Positions 1 to 10,484 of a stretch of 64,000 nucleotides of DNA are shown in pieces. The translations under genes were made by a program, and so were the position numbers. This stretch comes from Oscarella lobularis (taxonomy: Eukaryota > Porifera > Homoscleromorpha > Homosclerophorida > Oscarellidae), in assembly GCF_947507565.1 (NCBI RefSeq), contig NC_089187.1, positions 992,001 through 1,056,000 on the forward strand, written 5' to 3'. How positions within the stretch are numbered: the stretch's first letter is position 1; each line of letters begins with the position of its first letter. Under the pieces are notes generated by a model. The model worked only from the letters and a program-made list of their open reading frames with translations, made no database searches and had not been told where the DNA came from.

Positions 1-327
1 ACCTCTGTTCGCCCAGCAGCCCATTCTTGCGCTAGAAAGAGTTGAACGACTGCTTGCTTACGGCCTCAGACGTCCAGAGCGTCTCACTTTCTCGCAATAG
101 ACCCAGGCGCTGCCCGTCCTTCCGTTCTCTCACAACTCACCAAGCCGAATCGAACGCAGAGTATTCCAGAAGCAACTGCATTCGGGTACGAATCCAGCGG
201 GAGTCGTCGCGATATCGGAAGCGAGGAAGACTTTCGGCAAATTCGCGAAGTAAGTAGATAAGAATAAGCGTTTCTGGACAAGCATTAATTCACTACACAC
301 ACAGATATATGTCGATCGTCTCTGTCG
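1..327. other. Region downstream of the Ig receptor, no gene recognised
   Basis: Open frames here on both strands are short and match no family I know. The stretch is related to 11853-12130: both contain AGAAAGAGTTGAAC, then GAAGCAACTGCA and GAAGCGAGGAAGA in the same order. It was therefore part of the segment duplicated with the neighbouring Ig receptor and may be its 3' untranslated region or downstream sequence. Confidence 0.4.
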
Positions 328-1467
328 TTAGTTTTTAGGTTGTTCGACAGTTGTCGTTTTGCGCAGGGGTTTTCCCTGGAGGGCTAGGTCGCGATGCCAT
401 TGAGGCCCTGTGACCGAATCATGCGTTCCTGTTTCCTGCACAGAGTACTTGGCACTGACGCGTTTTTTGCGCGCATAAAACAAGACGATGATACATATAA
501 TGACGAGAGCGACGGCACTTCCTGCCGTTGCTCCTGCTATGACGTTCACGCTCGCTGCGCCTGCTCCCCAAAAGAAAGGCTATCAATTGCTTTGATTTGC
601 GTGCTAGAGCGCGAGTTGTCTTACCATTCGACTGTTCCTCAAGAGCAGGCGGTTTCATATTCGTGCCCAGAACGACCGTCACAGACGACTTGTTCTGGGC
701 CGGGAGTAGAATTCCGTATCCGAGTAGAAAGCATTTGTAAACTCCCAAATCATTGGTCGAAAAGTTGTTGATGATCAGATACATCCCGTGCGTGTGATGG
801 TACTTATGTGAGTTCGCTGGTAGTGGCAGCGTGTCTTTGTACCATTGGACTCGTATGTTTTTGTTTGAAATGGGGAGATTTTCTAACGATGTAATATTTG
901 TCTGGGATGGGCACGAGAATTTGACCGTGACGTTTTCTGTGACGTCATTGACTATAACGGTCTTGGCGTCAGATATTAGTGGGACTATAGAGACATACTA
1001 GCTTTGAAATCGTGTCAACTGTTCTTGTGATGTTTGCTTACTTTCGATGCGAGGCGTTACCGGCTCGCTGTACACGGTATTGCCTTCTGGCGTGGTCACC
1101 GCACATTGGTACAAAGCGCTGTACGCGTCATACGTATTTTTACCAAGCACCGTTATTAGCTTCGATTCGCAGTTTGAACTGCGGCTGATATTGAATACGC
1201 CTTTAGAAGAACTTATCTTCTTTTGATTGATGACCCAGTCGATTGGGCATTGATGATCAGCCGGATATGTGCATTCTAATTGCGTTGAAATCTGTTGAGT
1301 GATACTGTTGTAGTGGCTTGGCGTAGAGGATTTTACGATCGGTCGAAGGCGTTCTGGACGTAAAATAATTAGGTAAATGAGTTTCTCCCACGTTTGCACC
1401 AACCTTGGAATGACCATGGCAGCAGGCAAACTGCGATTATCCAGAACAGATCGATACGCAACGTCAT
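328..1467 (-). CDS. Two-Ig-domain single-pass membrane receptor
   Basis: A predicted cell-surface receptor of unknown ligand. Four exons are visible. The first (1404-1467) starts MTLRIDLFWIIAVCLLPW, a signal peptide lying in a different frame from the longest open frame there, which is why I chose the ATG at 1467. A 50-base intron (1354-1403) follows. Ig-like domain 1 (1042-1353) has the cysteines in QLECTYPA and ALYQCAV. After a 57-base intron (985-1041), Ig-like domain 2 shows KFSCPS, VQWYKD and DLGVYKC. A 64-base intron (561-624) precedes an exon with a membrane helix (GSAVALVIICIIVLFYA), a basic RKKR stop-transfer and a tail of about 45 residues containing one tyrosine (KYSVQET). No kinase or adaptor motif is evident. 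A decayed copy of its 3' half lies at 11853-12360. The splice frames agree at every junction, so I regard it as a real gene. Confidence 0.75.
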
Positions 1468-1654
1468 GTCGTCGTTTCACCTAGTGGACGTTCGTAGAGG
1501 TTTTGTCTCTACGAGGAGAAGTTAGGTTGAAGTTGATCTAGCTCTCTCCCACGTGCATGCAGCTAGTGGTCTAAAATACCGCTCACTCGCTCGACGCTTC
1601 GACAATGGCGTTTGTGAAAATGTTTGCGTTTCTCTACTGGATCACTTGCGTGTA

Positions 1655-1775
1655 CGGTTAGTTCGGTTCGGTTCGGATCTGGTTCGGATTGTAATTGGGT
1701 CACGCGCGCGGTAGTGGGCTTAGGTCGGTTCGGATCCCTGCAGTTGGATCGGTTCTGATCCAATCGGTTCGGTTA
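1655..1775. repeat. Degenerate GGTTCG tandem repeat
   Basis: The hexamer GGTTCG and near variants (GGTTCGGATC, CGGTTCTGATCC) recur about ten times with interruptions. An open frame of 66 codons on the minus strand crosses it, but its Arg/Asn/Pro/Thr-rich composition follows from the repeat, so I do not call it a gene. Confidence 0.6.
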
Positions 1776-2333
1776 GGCGCCTGTTTGCGTTTTAAAGAGA
1801 AAATCGCTCTGATCTGAAAGATGTAGAATTTGCTCCGGTAATGTTTGCTAGATTATTTTTTTATCGAGAAACTTTATTGCCGAGCTACCCTTAATTTAAT
1901 GGTGCTCTCCCGGCCCGCGTCTCTAGCTGGCGTATACCGATTCGAGTACCTTTCCTGGATGAACTTTCAGGACCCCGAAGTTCTACCAGTGAACAGCAAA
2001 AACTGAATGAACGTTTGTGTCCGCGTCAACACGCTTACATGTAGAAACAGGCGGAGGAGGGAATTACGTCATTTCCCTAACAATTACCATAATGATTTTG
2101 ACCGTTTCATAATTGTCTCGTGCTTGTGCAAACCTCAACGCAACAATCGTGTCTTCTTGTTTCTGCAGAAACCTCAACAAAGCTCTGATCGCGGCTCACA
2201 ACGGTTAATTAATAAGGTACTAGCCAAATGAAAAAGCAAAATGCTGTCAGATTACAAATACTAGGTGAAGGCAACAAATCCCAGCGATACACATTTACTC
2301 AATGCCCGATCCGTCACGCCAGTCAAATGTCTA
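1776..2333. other. Intergenic, nothing recognised
   Basis: No coding exon, RNA gene or repeat can be supported here. The only open frame of note (2007-2231, plus) has no recognisable composition or splice-compatible neighbours. Confidence 0.4.
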
Positions 2334-3953
2334 TCAGGATATAATTGATTTGATTTGCTTGTACTTTGCAGCAATGGCAAGTCGGTCTACGCCGTTCAGT
2401 GAGCACGCTTTTAGCAGCTCACCGACGGTGGGCGTAGTTGTGGCCGCCAGTCTCCAGTTCTTAATCACGTGATATAAATTCACATCGGCTGTTCTGTAGT
2501 TGATATTTAGAGTGTTCACTTTCAATGTATTTGCAATTCCTTCCCAGAATTCGTCGGCCACTTTGCTGACAGCCAGCGCAACGTTATCGTCAACTTCAGT
2601 CTTGTCGGAAGGAAGACCATCATGTGGTGTTGGCTGGATTGTGTCTCCAGATGCAGGCTTTTCTGGTGGTGCTGGTACCGGCGCTTCTAAACAACGAAAA
2701 GTCAGAGTTTGACAAGTATAATATCGCACTCGTGCTCTACTGTATTTACTTGACTTAGGAAAGAAAAAATCTCGGCCTTTGAACAAGTGACATACAACAG
2801 CCATGGCGGAGGCGGCGCAGTACGGCTGATAGTAATCCATTTTAGACCGAGGTGTGCCGAGATCGGAGACGCCTTTGGCAAAGAGACGATGGGGCATGTG
2901 GCAGGTTTTCTTCTGCGCTATACAGAAATGAATAGCCCTCCATTTCGTATCCGGCCAGCTTTCTCAATCCAGTCTCTTCGCCGAGCCTCTTGAAATCAAT
3001 GTTTTCATTGACTATGTCGCCGGAATAGACTTCATCTGTACGAATGACCGGATTTGAAGGATCTTCTGGAAAGTCAAGCAGTCCATCGCCTGACATTTTT
3101 TCATGATATTTCTCTCCTTTGCTAGTACGCTCAAGAGACATTTTCGCTCCAAAAGTGTCATTGGAAGTAACAAAGTCTTCCGTTTCTAGCAGGACTTCGC
3201 TCACCATTTCTCTCAGAGTAGGGATTGAAATCATTTCTTTTGGCCATTCAGGTTTTTCCTTCTTCATTTCGTCGTAGACGGCACCAAATGTTGTTGTTTT
3301 GCCAGGTGACGGTACCTAGGCCGAAAGATAGAAATGAATCAAGCGCAAAAAAAGAAGACCTAGCCCGTCTCTATACCTTAGAGAGAATGAAATCGTGAAG
3401 ATAAACAGGTGACGGCGTCGACCTCATGTCGTCCGGGATAAATCTATCCCATTCGCACTTACTGCTGTTTGCCTCGGAAGCTACAATTCTTTGCAGACTT
3501 GAATCTATTTCGGCGTACTTGGCGCTGGTAGCGAACTTTCCGCCGGCGTATTCTTTTCCGGAGGCTCGCGTAATTCGAAACGGCACGAAAACGTCTCCGA
3601 GATTGATTTTCTCGTCGTACCCGGCGCACATTCCCACCATAACGATTACCGACGGTTCGAGCGTCGTCTGCGAGATGAGCACCAGTGACCACGCCTTGAG
3701 CGGACGATTCGCGCCCCATTTCTGTGGCGCACGCTAATGCGATTTTCGCGGGTCCGCGCTCTTTGCTTTCGAAAAAGCCGTCCCATTCGACGTAGTGGAT
3801 TGTAACAGCAAATTTCTTTGTTCTCGTATCGAGACAGTCCTTTTGTTCCATCGCTTTGCCGGCCGCCTTTTCGATCACTTTTATTGCAGCCTGTTGTTCA
3901 GGCGACGTCACCGTGAGAACTAGCAAGTCGACGTTTCCTTCGAACACGACCAT
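2334..3953 (-). pseudogene. Nucleoside phosphorylase-like domain fused to a Death domain (copy A), frame broken
   Basis: The family (PNP_UDP_1) cleaves the glycosidic bond of purine nucleosides; in fungal NLRs and bacterial anti-phage proteins it serves as an effector domain. Translation starts at the ATG at 3953 with a beta-strand (VDLLVLTVT). The family's glycine loop is VGMCAG, the ribose-binding Glu is in GYEMEGYSF and the catalytic Asp in KGVSDLGT. Introns lie at 3316-3376 (61 bases) and near 2690-2755. After a proline-rich linker (APVPAPPEKPASG) comes a Death domain: VADEFWEGIANTL, NLYHVIKNW and TVGELLKACSLNGVDRLA are the conserved helices. Two frame breaks are visible when compared with copy B: a 7-base insertion after SAQGVV (around 3685-3700) and one extra base in a G run near 2890. 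The latter could be a sequencing error; both together make a pseudogene more likely. It is head-to-head with the CARD-Death gene at 4470, about 500 bases away. Confidence 0.72.
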
Positions 3954-4469
3954 TGTCCGTCTTTCTGCGGCTCGTAATCACGTGCACAATGCATACCGAA
4001 ACCAAAATCTAATTAGACGAGTAGGTTCCAGGATTCTACACTCCCATTGTGCACGACTCGCGATGTGGAACAGAAACTGCGAGCCCCAGGGCCCTTCTAG
4101 AAGCCAAAGTCACCAATCTGCTCTGCAGCTGAGGCTGCCTCCGCATCCAGCTATCATGTTTGCTCTCCATCGTCGGCGTCCGCTTCCTTGCCCAACGTCC
4201 GTTGCGAGGTTTGAAGGTACATATTAATTAATTGCTTTGCCGTACTCGATCCGTTCGTACCAGTCATGCAGACTGCATCATGGCATGCATGGGGGTCCGA
4301 TCCTCGTGACGCTGTAGTAAGTGTAGACTTCCAGACGGTTCGATGCCACCCAACACGCAATTTAGGTCTCCGTTGAGACGTTAGAGATCATTTTTGCTTT
4401 TTAGGCGTATTGTCGAACACCGATTCACTAATTCCTGGGTCTCGATCGCGACCTGGGACTTTCAACTCG

Positions 4470-5360
4470 ATGAGGCCGCAAACACAGTCTCGTCAAAAGG
4501 GACAGTGGCTGCCCTCTATTTATCATGTGGTGGATAGACGTGGATTGCCTATTGACGAAAGATGGGAAAGGAAATTTTCTCCAATTCGTTTCATAGCACT
4601 TTCACTGATGGCAGAGATATTTTGCAGCAATGATTGGGAAGTCATGCTCGAGATGCTTCAAAGTAGGAATCTACTTCAGTGGGCACAGTGTGAGTACATA
4701 CGTCACCAAGAAGAAGATGCACACCAAGCAGCCGCCTTTGTACTTTCAATCGTTGAAGAGCGTCCAGCTCCAAGTTTTGAAAAATTCTGCGATTTTTTAG
4801 GAGAAGTCAATGGAGGCATGAGATTACTGGCAATCCTTCTTAGAGCAGATGGTACTGACGTAGAAAGCAGAGAAAGTGAAAGTGCACCCCATGCTCAGCC
4901 TAAGAAGGAATCAAAACCTGAATCAAAACCTAAATCAAGCAGCTCATCTCGTCGTGGCAAGATAAAGAAAGAGGAGGCTGATCCTAGAGGTAGAGCTAAG
5001 CCAACCAAAGCGGAATCAAAAGCGAGGTCCAAAGCTAAGCAAACAGCGACCAAATCAGCTTCCAAGACGCCGCGTTTCCCAAGAGCTAACTCAGCACCTA
5101 ACTCAAATGTAATCAGTGCTGTTTGCATTGTTGGAGCTTCCAAGTGGGAAGATATCTGTTCACATCTTCTGTCTTCTAATGAGACAGCAGAAATCAAAGA
5201 GCAGCATCGCTCTCATATGGCTAGACTTAAGGCTTGTATAGAGATGTGGGCAAGAAAATCGAAAAAGAATCCGACAGTAAGAAGGCTATTAGATATTTGT
5301 GAAATTTTTGGCGTGAGTGAAAGAGTCGTCAAAGAAAAGTATCGAAGCTTGCCGAGCTAG
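4470..5360 (+). CDS. CARD-linker-Death adaptor protein (copy A)
   Basis: A predicted cytoplasmic death-fold adaptor with the domain order of RAIDD/CRADD. The N-terminal half is an alpha-helical CARD-like domain: EVMLEMLQSRNLLQWAQCEY, AAAFVLSIVEE, FEKFCDFLGEV and GGMRLLAILLR fit the CARD helices. A Lys/Ser-rich linker of about 75 residues follows. The C-terminal part (from SKWEDICSHLLSS through KACIEMWARKS to VSERVVKEKYRSL) fits a Death domain. The frame is open without introns from at least 4410. I use the first in-frame ATG, at 4470; the frame also opens just after a pyrimidine-rich AG acceptor at 4401-4403, so an upstream exon could supply the true start. A paralogue lies at 15250-16149. 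Neighbours and domain match suggest a partner of the divergent PNP-Death gene. Domain calls are by eye, without a profile search. Confidence 0.68.
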   Translation: MRPQTQSRQKGQWLPSIYHVVDRRGLPIDERWERKFSPIRFIALSLMAEIFCSNDWEVMLEMLQSRNLLQWAQCEYIRHQEEDAHQAAAFVLSIVEERPAPSFEKFCDFLGEVNGGMRLLAILLRADGTDVESRESESAPHAQPKKESKPESKPKSSSSSRRGKIKKEEADPRGRAKPTKAESKARSKAKQTATKSASKTPRFPRANSAPNSNVISAVCIVGASKWEDICSHLLSSNETAEIKEQHRSHMARLKACIEMWARKSKKNPTVRRLLDICEIFGVSERVVKEKYRSLPS

Positions 5361-5439
5361 TATCGCACCTCATTAGATTTTCATCACTTTTTATATTCCT
5401 TATGCCCCACTTTTCTATTGATTGTAGTGAACTAAACGT

Positions 5440-7134
5440 TGGTTACTTTGCAGTGACAGCAACACTCATAGTGAAGTTCATAAATATCATGAAAATTATA
5501 GGGCAGTACGGGACCTTGATGGTGCTCGATATGCTAAGAACTTCTGGCGTTGAAAACCGCCTAACGCTGTTCGTGGACGGAGAAACGGCTTTGTAATCTA
5601 TACCCTGTGCGGGTTTTCCTGCATATCGAATCGTATCACCTCCCAACCAGTAAGTACACACACTAAAGCCTACAAACACGCAACAAGCAATTGCAACGCT
5701 TAAATAAATAACGAGAGCAAATATGATTGTGCCTACGACGGGATCGCGTGTCCTCACAGATGGCCTCACAGATTCTCTTAGTAGGCTCCGAGTGGGGCTG
5801 AAGCGCCCAATTTTGCTGTGTCTGCGGCGCCCATTGCTGTGTCTGCGGTGCCCGTCGATTCTGAACGACGAGAAAACGTAGAAATCCTGAGTTTGCCAAG
5901 TTTGTGCGCTCTATACTACCTATGTACCTGCAATTGAATTTGGAAAGAGGAAATCCCGACCTTTGAACAAGTGACATACAACGGCCATTGCGGAGGCGGC
6001 GCAGTACGGCTGATAGTAATCCATTTTAGACCGAGGTGTGCCGAGATCGGAAACGCCTTTGGCAAAGAGACGGTGAGCACGTGGCAGGTTTTCTTCTGCG
6101 CTTTTCAGAAACGCATAGCCCTCCATTTCGTATCCGGCCAGCTTTCTCTGTCCCGTCTCTTCGCCGAGCCTCTTGAAATTAATGTTTTCATCGACTATGT
6201 CGCCGGTATAGACTTCAGCTGTGCCAATGACCGGATTTGATGGATCTTCTGGGAACTTAGACAGTCCTCCCTTGGACTTCTTTTTGACGTACTCTTCTCG
6301 ATCTAGATCTACTACGCTGAAGCGACATCTCTCGTCCAAAAAAATCGTCTTCGGAGGTAACGAACTTTTCGGTTTTCAGCATGATTTCGCTCACCATTTC
6401 TTCTAGAGTGTCGATTGAAATCATCTTATCTGTCCACTCTGGCTGGCTTTTCTTTCTTCATTTCGTCATAGACGGTGCCAAAGGTTGTTGCTTTGCCAGG
6501 CGGCGGTATCTGGACCATAGGTAAAAAATGAGGCGCAAAAACTATCAAATCTAGATCGGTGCCCTACCTTAGACAGAATGAAATCGTGAAGATAAATAGG
6601 CGAAGGCGTCGATCTCATGCCATCCGGGATGAATGAAACCCAATCGCACTTACTGCTGTTTGCCGCGGCAGCTACGATTCTCTTCAGACTCGAATCTATT
6701 TCGGCATAGATGGCGCTGGGATCAAACTTTGCATCGGCATATTCCTTTCCCGAAGCTCTCGTAATTCAAGACGGTACGAGAATGTCTCCGAGATTGATTC
6801 TCTCCTCGTTCCCGGCGCACATGCCCACCATGACCATTACCGAAGGGTTGAGCGTTGTCTCCGAGATGAACACCACTCCTTGAGCGGACGCTTCGCGCCC
6901 CATTTCTTCGGCGCACGCTAAGGCGATTCTCGCGGGCTCACGCTCTTTGCTTCCGAAAAAGTCGTCCCATTCTACGTAATGGATGACGACGGCGAATTGT
7001 TTTGTTATCCTTTTGAGACAGTCCTTCTGTTCCATTGCTTTGCCGGCTGCCTTTTCGATCACTCTTATTGCGGCCTGCTGTTCAGGCTTAGTCACCGTGA
7101 GAACGAGCAAGTCGCCGCTTCCTTCAAAAACCAC
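5440..7134 (-). pseudogene. Nucleoside phosphorylase-like copy B with a transmembrane exon instead of Death
   Basis: A paralogue of the 2334-3953 gene, clearly inactive. The phosphorylase part keeps VGMCAG, GYEMEGYAF and KGVSDLGT, and the intron near 6520-6570 is conserved. Lesions seen directly are the start ATG changed to ACG, an in-frame TGA in the strand after LVPS (CGA in copy A), a 4-base duplication in KEKPA, and another frame change near 6340. No Death domain follows. The minus-strand sequence at 5440-5830 instead reads as a membrane helix (GTIIFALVIYLSVAIACCVF) followed by a tail with DTIRYAGKPAQG. An equivalent of that tail exists in relic C (14263-14466), so the exchange predates the decay. 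The two versions may have been a soluble Death form and a membrane form; that is inference. Confidence 0.65.
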
Positions 7135-7331
7135 CGTGTCTTTTCCTGCGGTTTATAATCACGTGGACGATGCATACTGAAACCACATTACCCTAATTGT
7201 GAATCCGTGCATTGTATAGGTAGAATTAAAATTTGTACTGGCACTCAAAACTAGGTAAGGCAGTCCGCTTTTTGTGAAGCTTCGGTATCACTACAATGCA
7301 GAACAAGAAATTGTAGGCAGAAAGGATTCAT

Positions 7332-7497
7332 GATGAACAGCTGTATGATTGGCTCTGGCTCTCCAATGCCTCTTAGAAGCCGAACTACCTACGTTGCTGC
7401 TGCCGCACAAAGGAAGAATCTATTTCACGGACGGCATCAATATCCGTTTCGTCGATCTCTCCCATTTCATCGATTTCAAGGTTTTTCAGGTAATAGA
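7332..7497 (-). pseudogene. Conserved acidic exon upstream of PNP copy B
   Basis: On the minus strand this reads EIDEMGEIDETDIDAVREID followed by SSFVRQQQ, then meets stops. The matching stretch in copy C (14959-15127) reads DEMGEFDEKDLDTVREIDSS and stays open. Differences between the two are mostly conservative in this frame (F/I, K/T, L/I, T/A), which argues that it was coding. It sits where a 5' exon of the divergent PNP gene would be. The function is unknown. Confidence 0.4.
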
Positions 7498-7958
7498 ACA
7501 GGTTTGGTGGTAACGCCAATACTATCTTTAGATACGTCGGAGATGCGTTCAGCCGTAACTGCTGCCTACTTTAGCTCAGAGCATCTATTTTATATCTATG
7601 CTCAGAGGGTGTTTTGGTGATCGTTTCTATAATAGTTTTGATTTCAACCTAGAAAGAACAGTAGTCACTTTTATGCACCAGAGAACCTTTCGGGAGTTAT
7701 GAGCAAATTATTTTTTCTCGAAGCCGTGTTTTTTAGTAGGATGCTTTGCATTTGGTATGCTGTACCGTAGCTGCGGGGGTAGAACCTGTGTTCCGCGAAC
7801 GCCGGCGGTTACGTATACATTAGAGCACGCTCTATCCGAATTGGAGGGTGTGCTCAGTCTAATGGGTCCGGATTGATGCCATCGCTATGAATTGCTTTCT
7901 GTAAGGATTTAGACATGTAATTGGTCATAGGGGGATGCCGAATTCGTGAAAGCTAACT
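7498..7958. other. Intergenic, nothing recognised
   Basis: No conserved frame or repeat is seen. This lies between the PNP copy B remnants and the ankyrin gene and may contain its promoter or 5' exons. An AG acceptor at 7975-7976 falls just inside the first open frame of that gene. Confidence 0.35.
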
Positions 7959-8909
7959 ATGGTACGTTTTTTACATAGAGCTTCAAGTTGCACAAGGGGA
8001 GTGTCTGACTTTCCTGTGGACGCAGAACGCAACTTGGAGTCGACCGCAGCTTGGATTGAGAAATCTGTTCTTTTGGGATCGGATGCTCCCGCTCTTCGCT
8101 CCGTTTTGAAGAACACGCAGGAATTTTTTCCAACTATTCTAGACTACATAGACGCAAAGCGTCGAAGGAGCAACAAACGGTGTCTTCTAAGCGCGGCCAT
8201 TGAAGGCAAATGCAACGACGTCATAACGGTTCTCTTGGAATGCGGATTGGATTGCCTTCGTACTGACGGCCATTTTGAGAGTCCTTTCTTGTATGCAAAC
8301 CGCATGAATATGCAGAGCGTTGTCCACCAAATGCAGAGCGCTGTCACAGGTATGGGCGTTTGTTGAAAAAAGTCTTGCACGAGCTTTACTTTGTAATCTG
8401 ACAGCTATCGGCTCCGTAGATCAGATGAAAAGGCTAATTGAGCAACAGAGTCATGTAATGGATGAAGTCAGTGCTTTGAAGAAGGAGATAGACTGTCTGA
8501 ATACAAGTCAGATTTCAAAGCACAAAAGGCGCACTAGCGGAAGTGATTTGCGTTCGGTGTGTCATATTGATGATGTTAGATGACACTGCTTGCGTGAGAG
8601 TGATTTTCTTACCTAGTTTGGCTCATGGCAGAGTTCAGGCGGAGACAGCGGCGTCACAGTCATGGGCAACCATAACGTTGTACACGTGTACGGAACGGAA
8701 TTATCTGAAGACAGCAGTCGTGACGTCACGAGCAGGCCCAATCAAGGTACGCACCATTCGCTCCAAATAATTACTACTTGTGATTTATGCCTGCAGACCA
8801 ACGCATGTCTTCGTCGACAGAACGCCCTCGACGAAGAAGCGCCTCCTCGTGCATGAAAAAGGAGCAAAAGGGCAGCACGAGGGAGTCTTATCTTGCCACA
8901 GATATGTAA
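7959..8909 (+). CDS. Ankyrin-like, coiled-coil protein with an amyloid-like motif
   Basis: Reconstructed as four exons with consistent phases: 7959-8348, about 8404-8558, about 8618-8749 and about 8799-8909. Exon 1 contains ankyrin-like helices (CLLSAAIEGKCNDVITVLLE, then ECGLDCLRTDGHFESPFLYA). Exon 2 is a coiled coil (VDQMKRLIEQQSHVMDEVSA). Exon 3 holds SGGDSGVTVMGNHNVVHVYG, in which alternating hydrophobic residues surround a GNHN core, resembling RHIM/PP-type amyloid signalling motifs. Exon 4 is a basic, Ser/Arg-rich tail ending in SYLATDM. The introns (about 50-60 bases) have GT and AG ends. Position: divergent from PNP copy B, the place taken by CARD-Death in copies A and C. If the motif is genuine, this would be another signalling adaptor. 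The start ATG at 7959 is uncertain because an acceptor lies 15 bases inside. Confidence 0.6.
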
Positions 8910-9242
8910 AAAAATTAGTAGGTTTGCGGCAGTTTCCCTTCTCTATATAAAGATATAGACTACTTGAGTACCTACCGGTGTTTATCGCACCACTAGTATA
9001 CACTACAAGAGAGCCAGAATAGTTTTAGGAACTTAACGTACAGCAGCTCTTGCAGAAATGTGAATTTAATGCAATCTGCGATTTCATGGAATATATCGTA
9101 ATTCCGTCATTACAGCTTTTACCTGTTTTCTACCAAAACGTCCAAGACAGTCGATCCGTCGGTCTGCGCTAACTGTCAGATAATTGATGCCGAGTCTTGT
9201 GCATTCGCTGGAAACCGCTTCGGTTGTAGTAGGTAGACAGCA
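8910..9242. other. Intergenic, nothing recognised
   Basis: AT-rich sequence downstream of the ankyrin gene. No coding exon is supported. Confidence 0.35.
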
Positions 9243-10291
9243 CATAGCAAAAGATCATGGCCGTATGACACGTTGCAGGCAACGTGTCATACGGAGCGTT
9301 GCTTAATTCGTTGCATACGGTCTTGACACGCTACGTCACAACGAAAGCCCGCCCCTTATTAACCAATTACCTGTGCACGTGCAACGGGTAATTACCTGGA
9401 GCATGCCTCTGGAATCCACTTTAATTGGCATCACGCGAGCAGTTTAGCACAAAAATTATTTCTATATTTTTTATTATCCATAAATTACTATTTACAGTTC
9501 TAGCAGCTAAAAAAACCTAATTCCGGCCTGCTTCGTGCACTACAAAAAAACATAATACTATCATGCATTGTGTAAAAAATTCTATAAAAAAATCGTAAAA
9601 AAATAGTGAGAAAACAGGGATGCCATGTAAAAATTCTAATCTAACCTAAGCCTAAAATTAACAGTAGACTTACTTGGTTAGGAAAATAAAAACGCTAAAG
9701 AAGAGAAAAATTAGCCTTCCCCACCCTGCCCAGCTTACCGCCTAGAGCTCCACTCCTGACTCGAAATATGACTGGTACAGCCTAAAGAAGAAACGATTAG
9801 TATACTTTTGAACCCTCCCTTCCGGCGACCTTGCGTTTTGGGTCTTTTCTCGCCCCTTCGGTCGCGCGGAGTAACGAAACATGCCTAGGAAAGACGCTAT
9901 TGAGAAACTGAGACAGGTCGTTTTCCTCCCTTACGCTCCCAGGCGAGTCCCAGCCAGTTGGCGACGGAGAACGCCGTCGCCAAAGTCGATCTCTGAGAAA
10001 GCTAGCCGCGTAATGTATCGATCGTCCGGCTTGTACTTACTTCGACACGTCGATTCGCCGAACTGACCGTCAGCGAGAGATCCCAACGACCGTTGTGCTT
10101 TGAATAGGGGTCTGCGCGCCCGTCACGTGACTCCAATGACCCAACCCAGGGCCGTATATAGAGACTCTGGCCCAACCTCTCGTCTTAATCTAGTTACGCG
10201 TACGGACACCACCTCTTTGACACGCTAAAGTCCCGGTCAGTCTGTGCAACGTTGCAAGCAACGTTGCACAGACTGATGATCTTTTGCTATG
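9243..10291. mobile_element. Non-autonomous DNA element with hairpins in its terminal repeats
   Basis: A 16-base inverted repeat, CATAGCAAAAGATCAT, bounds the element (9243-9258 and 10276-10291). Just inside each end is a near-perfect palindrome: at the left, CCGTATGACACGTTGC pairs with its complement across two bases (about 9261-9294); at the right, 18-base arms starting CAGTCTGTGCAACG pair likewise (about 10237-10275). The two palindromes share only their innermost ACGTTGC. The interior is AT-rich, then GC-richer, with no convincing frame; the 61-codon frame at 9881 is not supported. The target duplication is unclear (at most CA on each side), so I cannot name the superfamily. Confidence 0.65.
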
Positions 10292-10484
10292 CATCATGAT
10301 GGACAATCGCAAATATGTCACTAGCGTCTAACATGCAATACGCATCTGCTCCTACGTCACGCAAAGACACCGAAACTGCTCGATAGAGTGCAGGAAAGAG
10401 TCCGAAAGACCTGCATTTGCCGCACAACGACAAGCAGATGCAGAACAGTACGGGAACTACAGGAGGCCCAGCTAGGGGAAGCTA

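Noticed and set aside
1563-1763. A minus-strand frame rich in Asn, Arg, Pro and Thr
   Set aside because: Explained by the GGTTCG repeat.
9881-10066. A 61-codon frame inside the hairpin-ended element
   Set aside because: No family signal, no second copy to compare, and the element looks non-autonomous.
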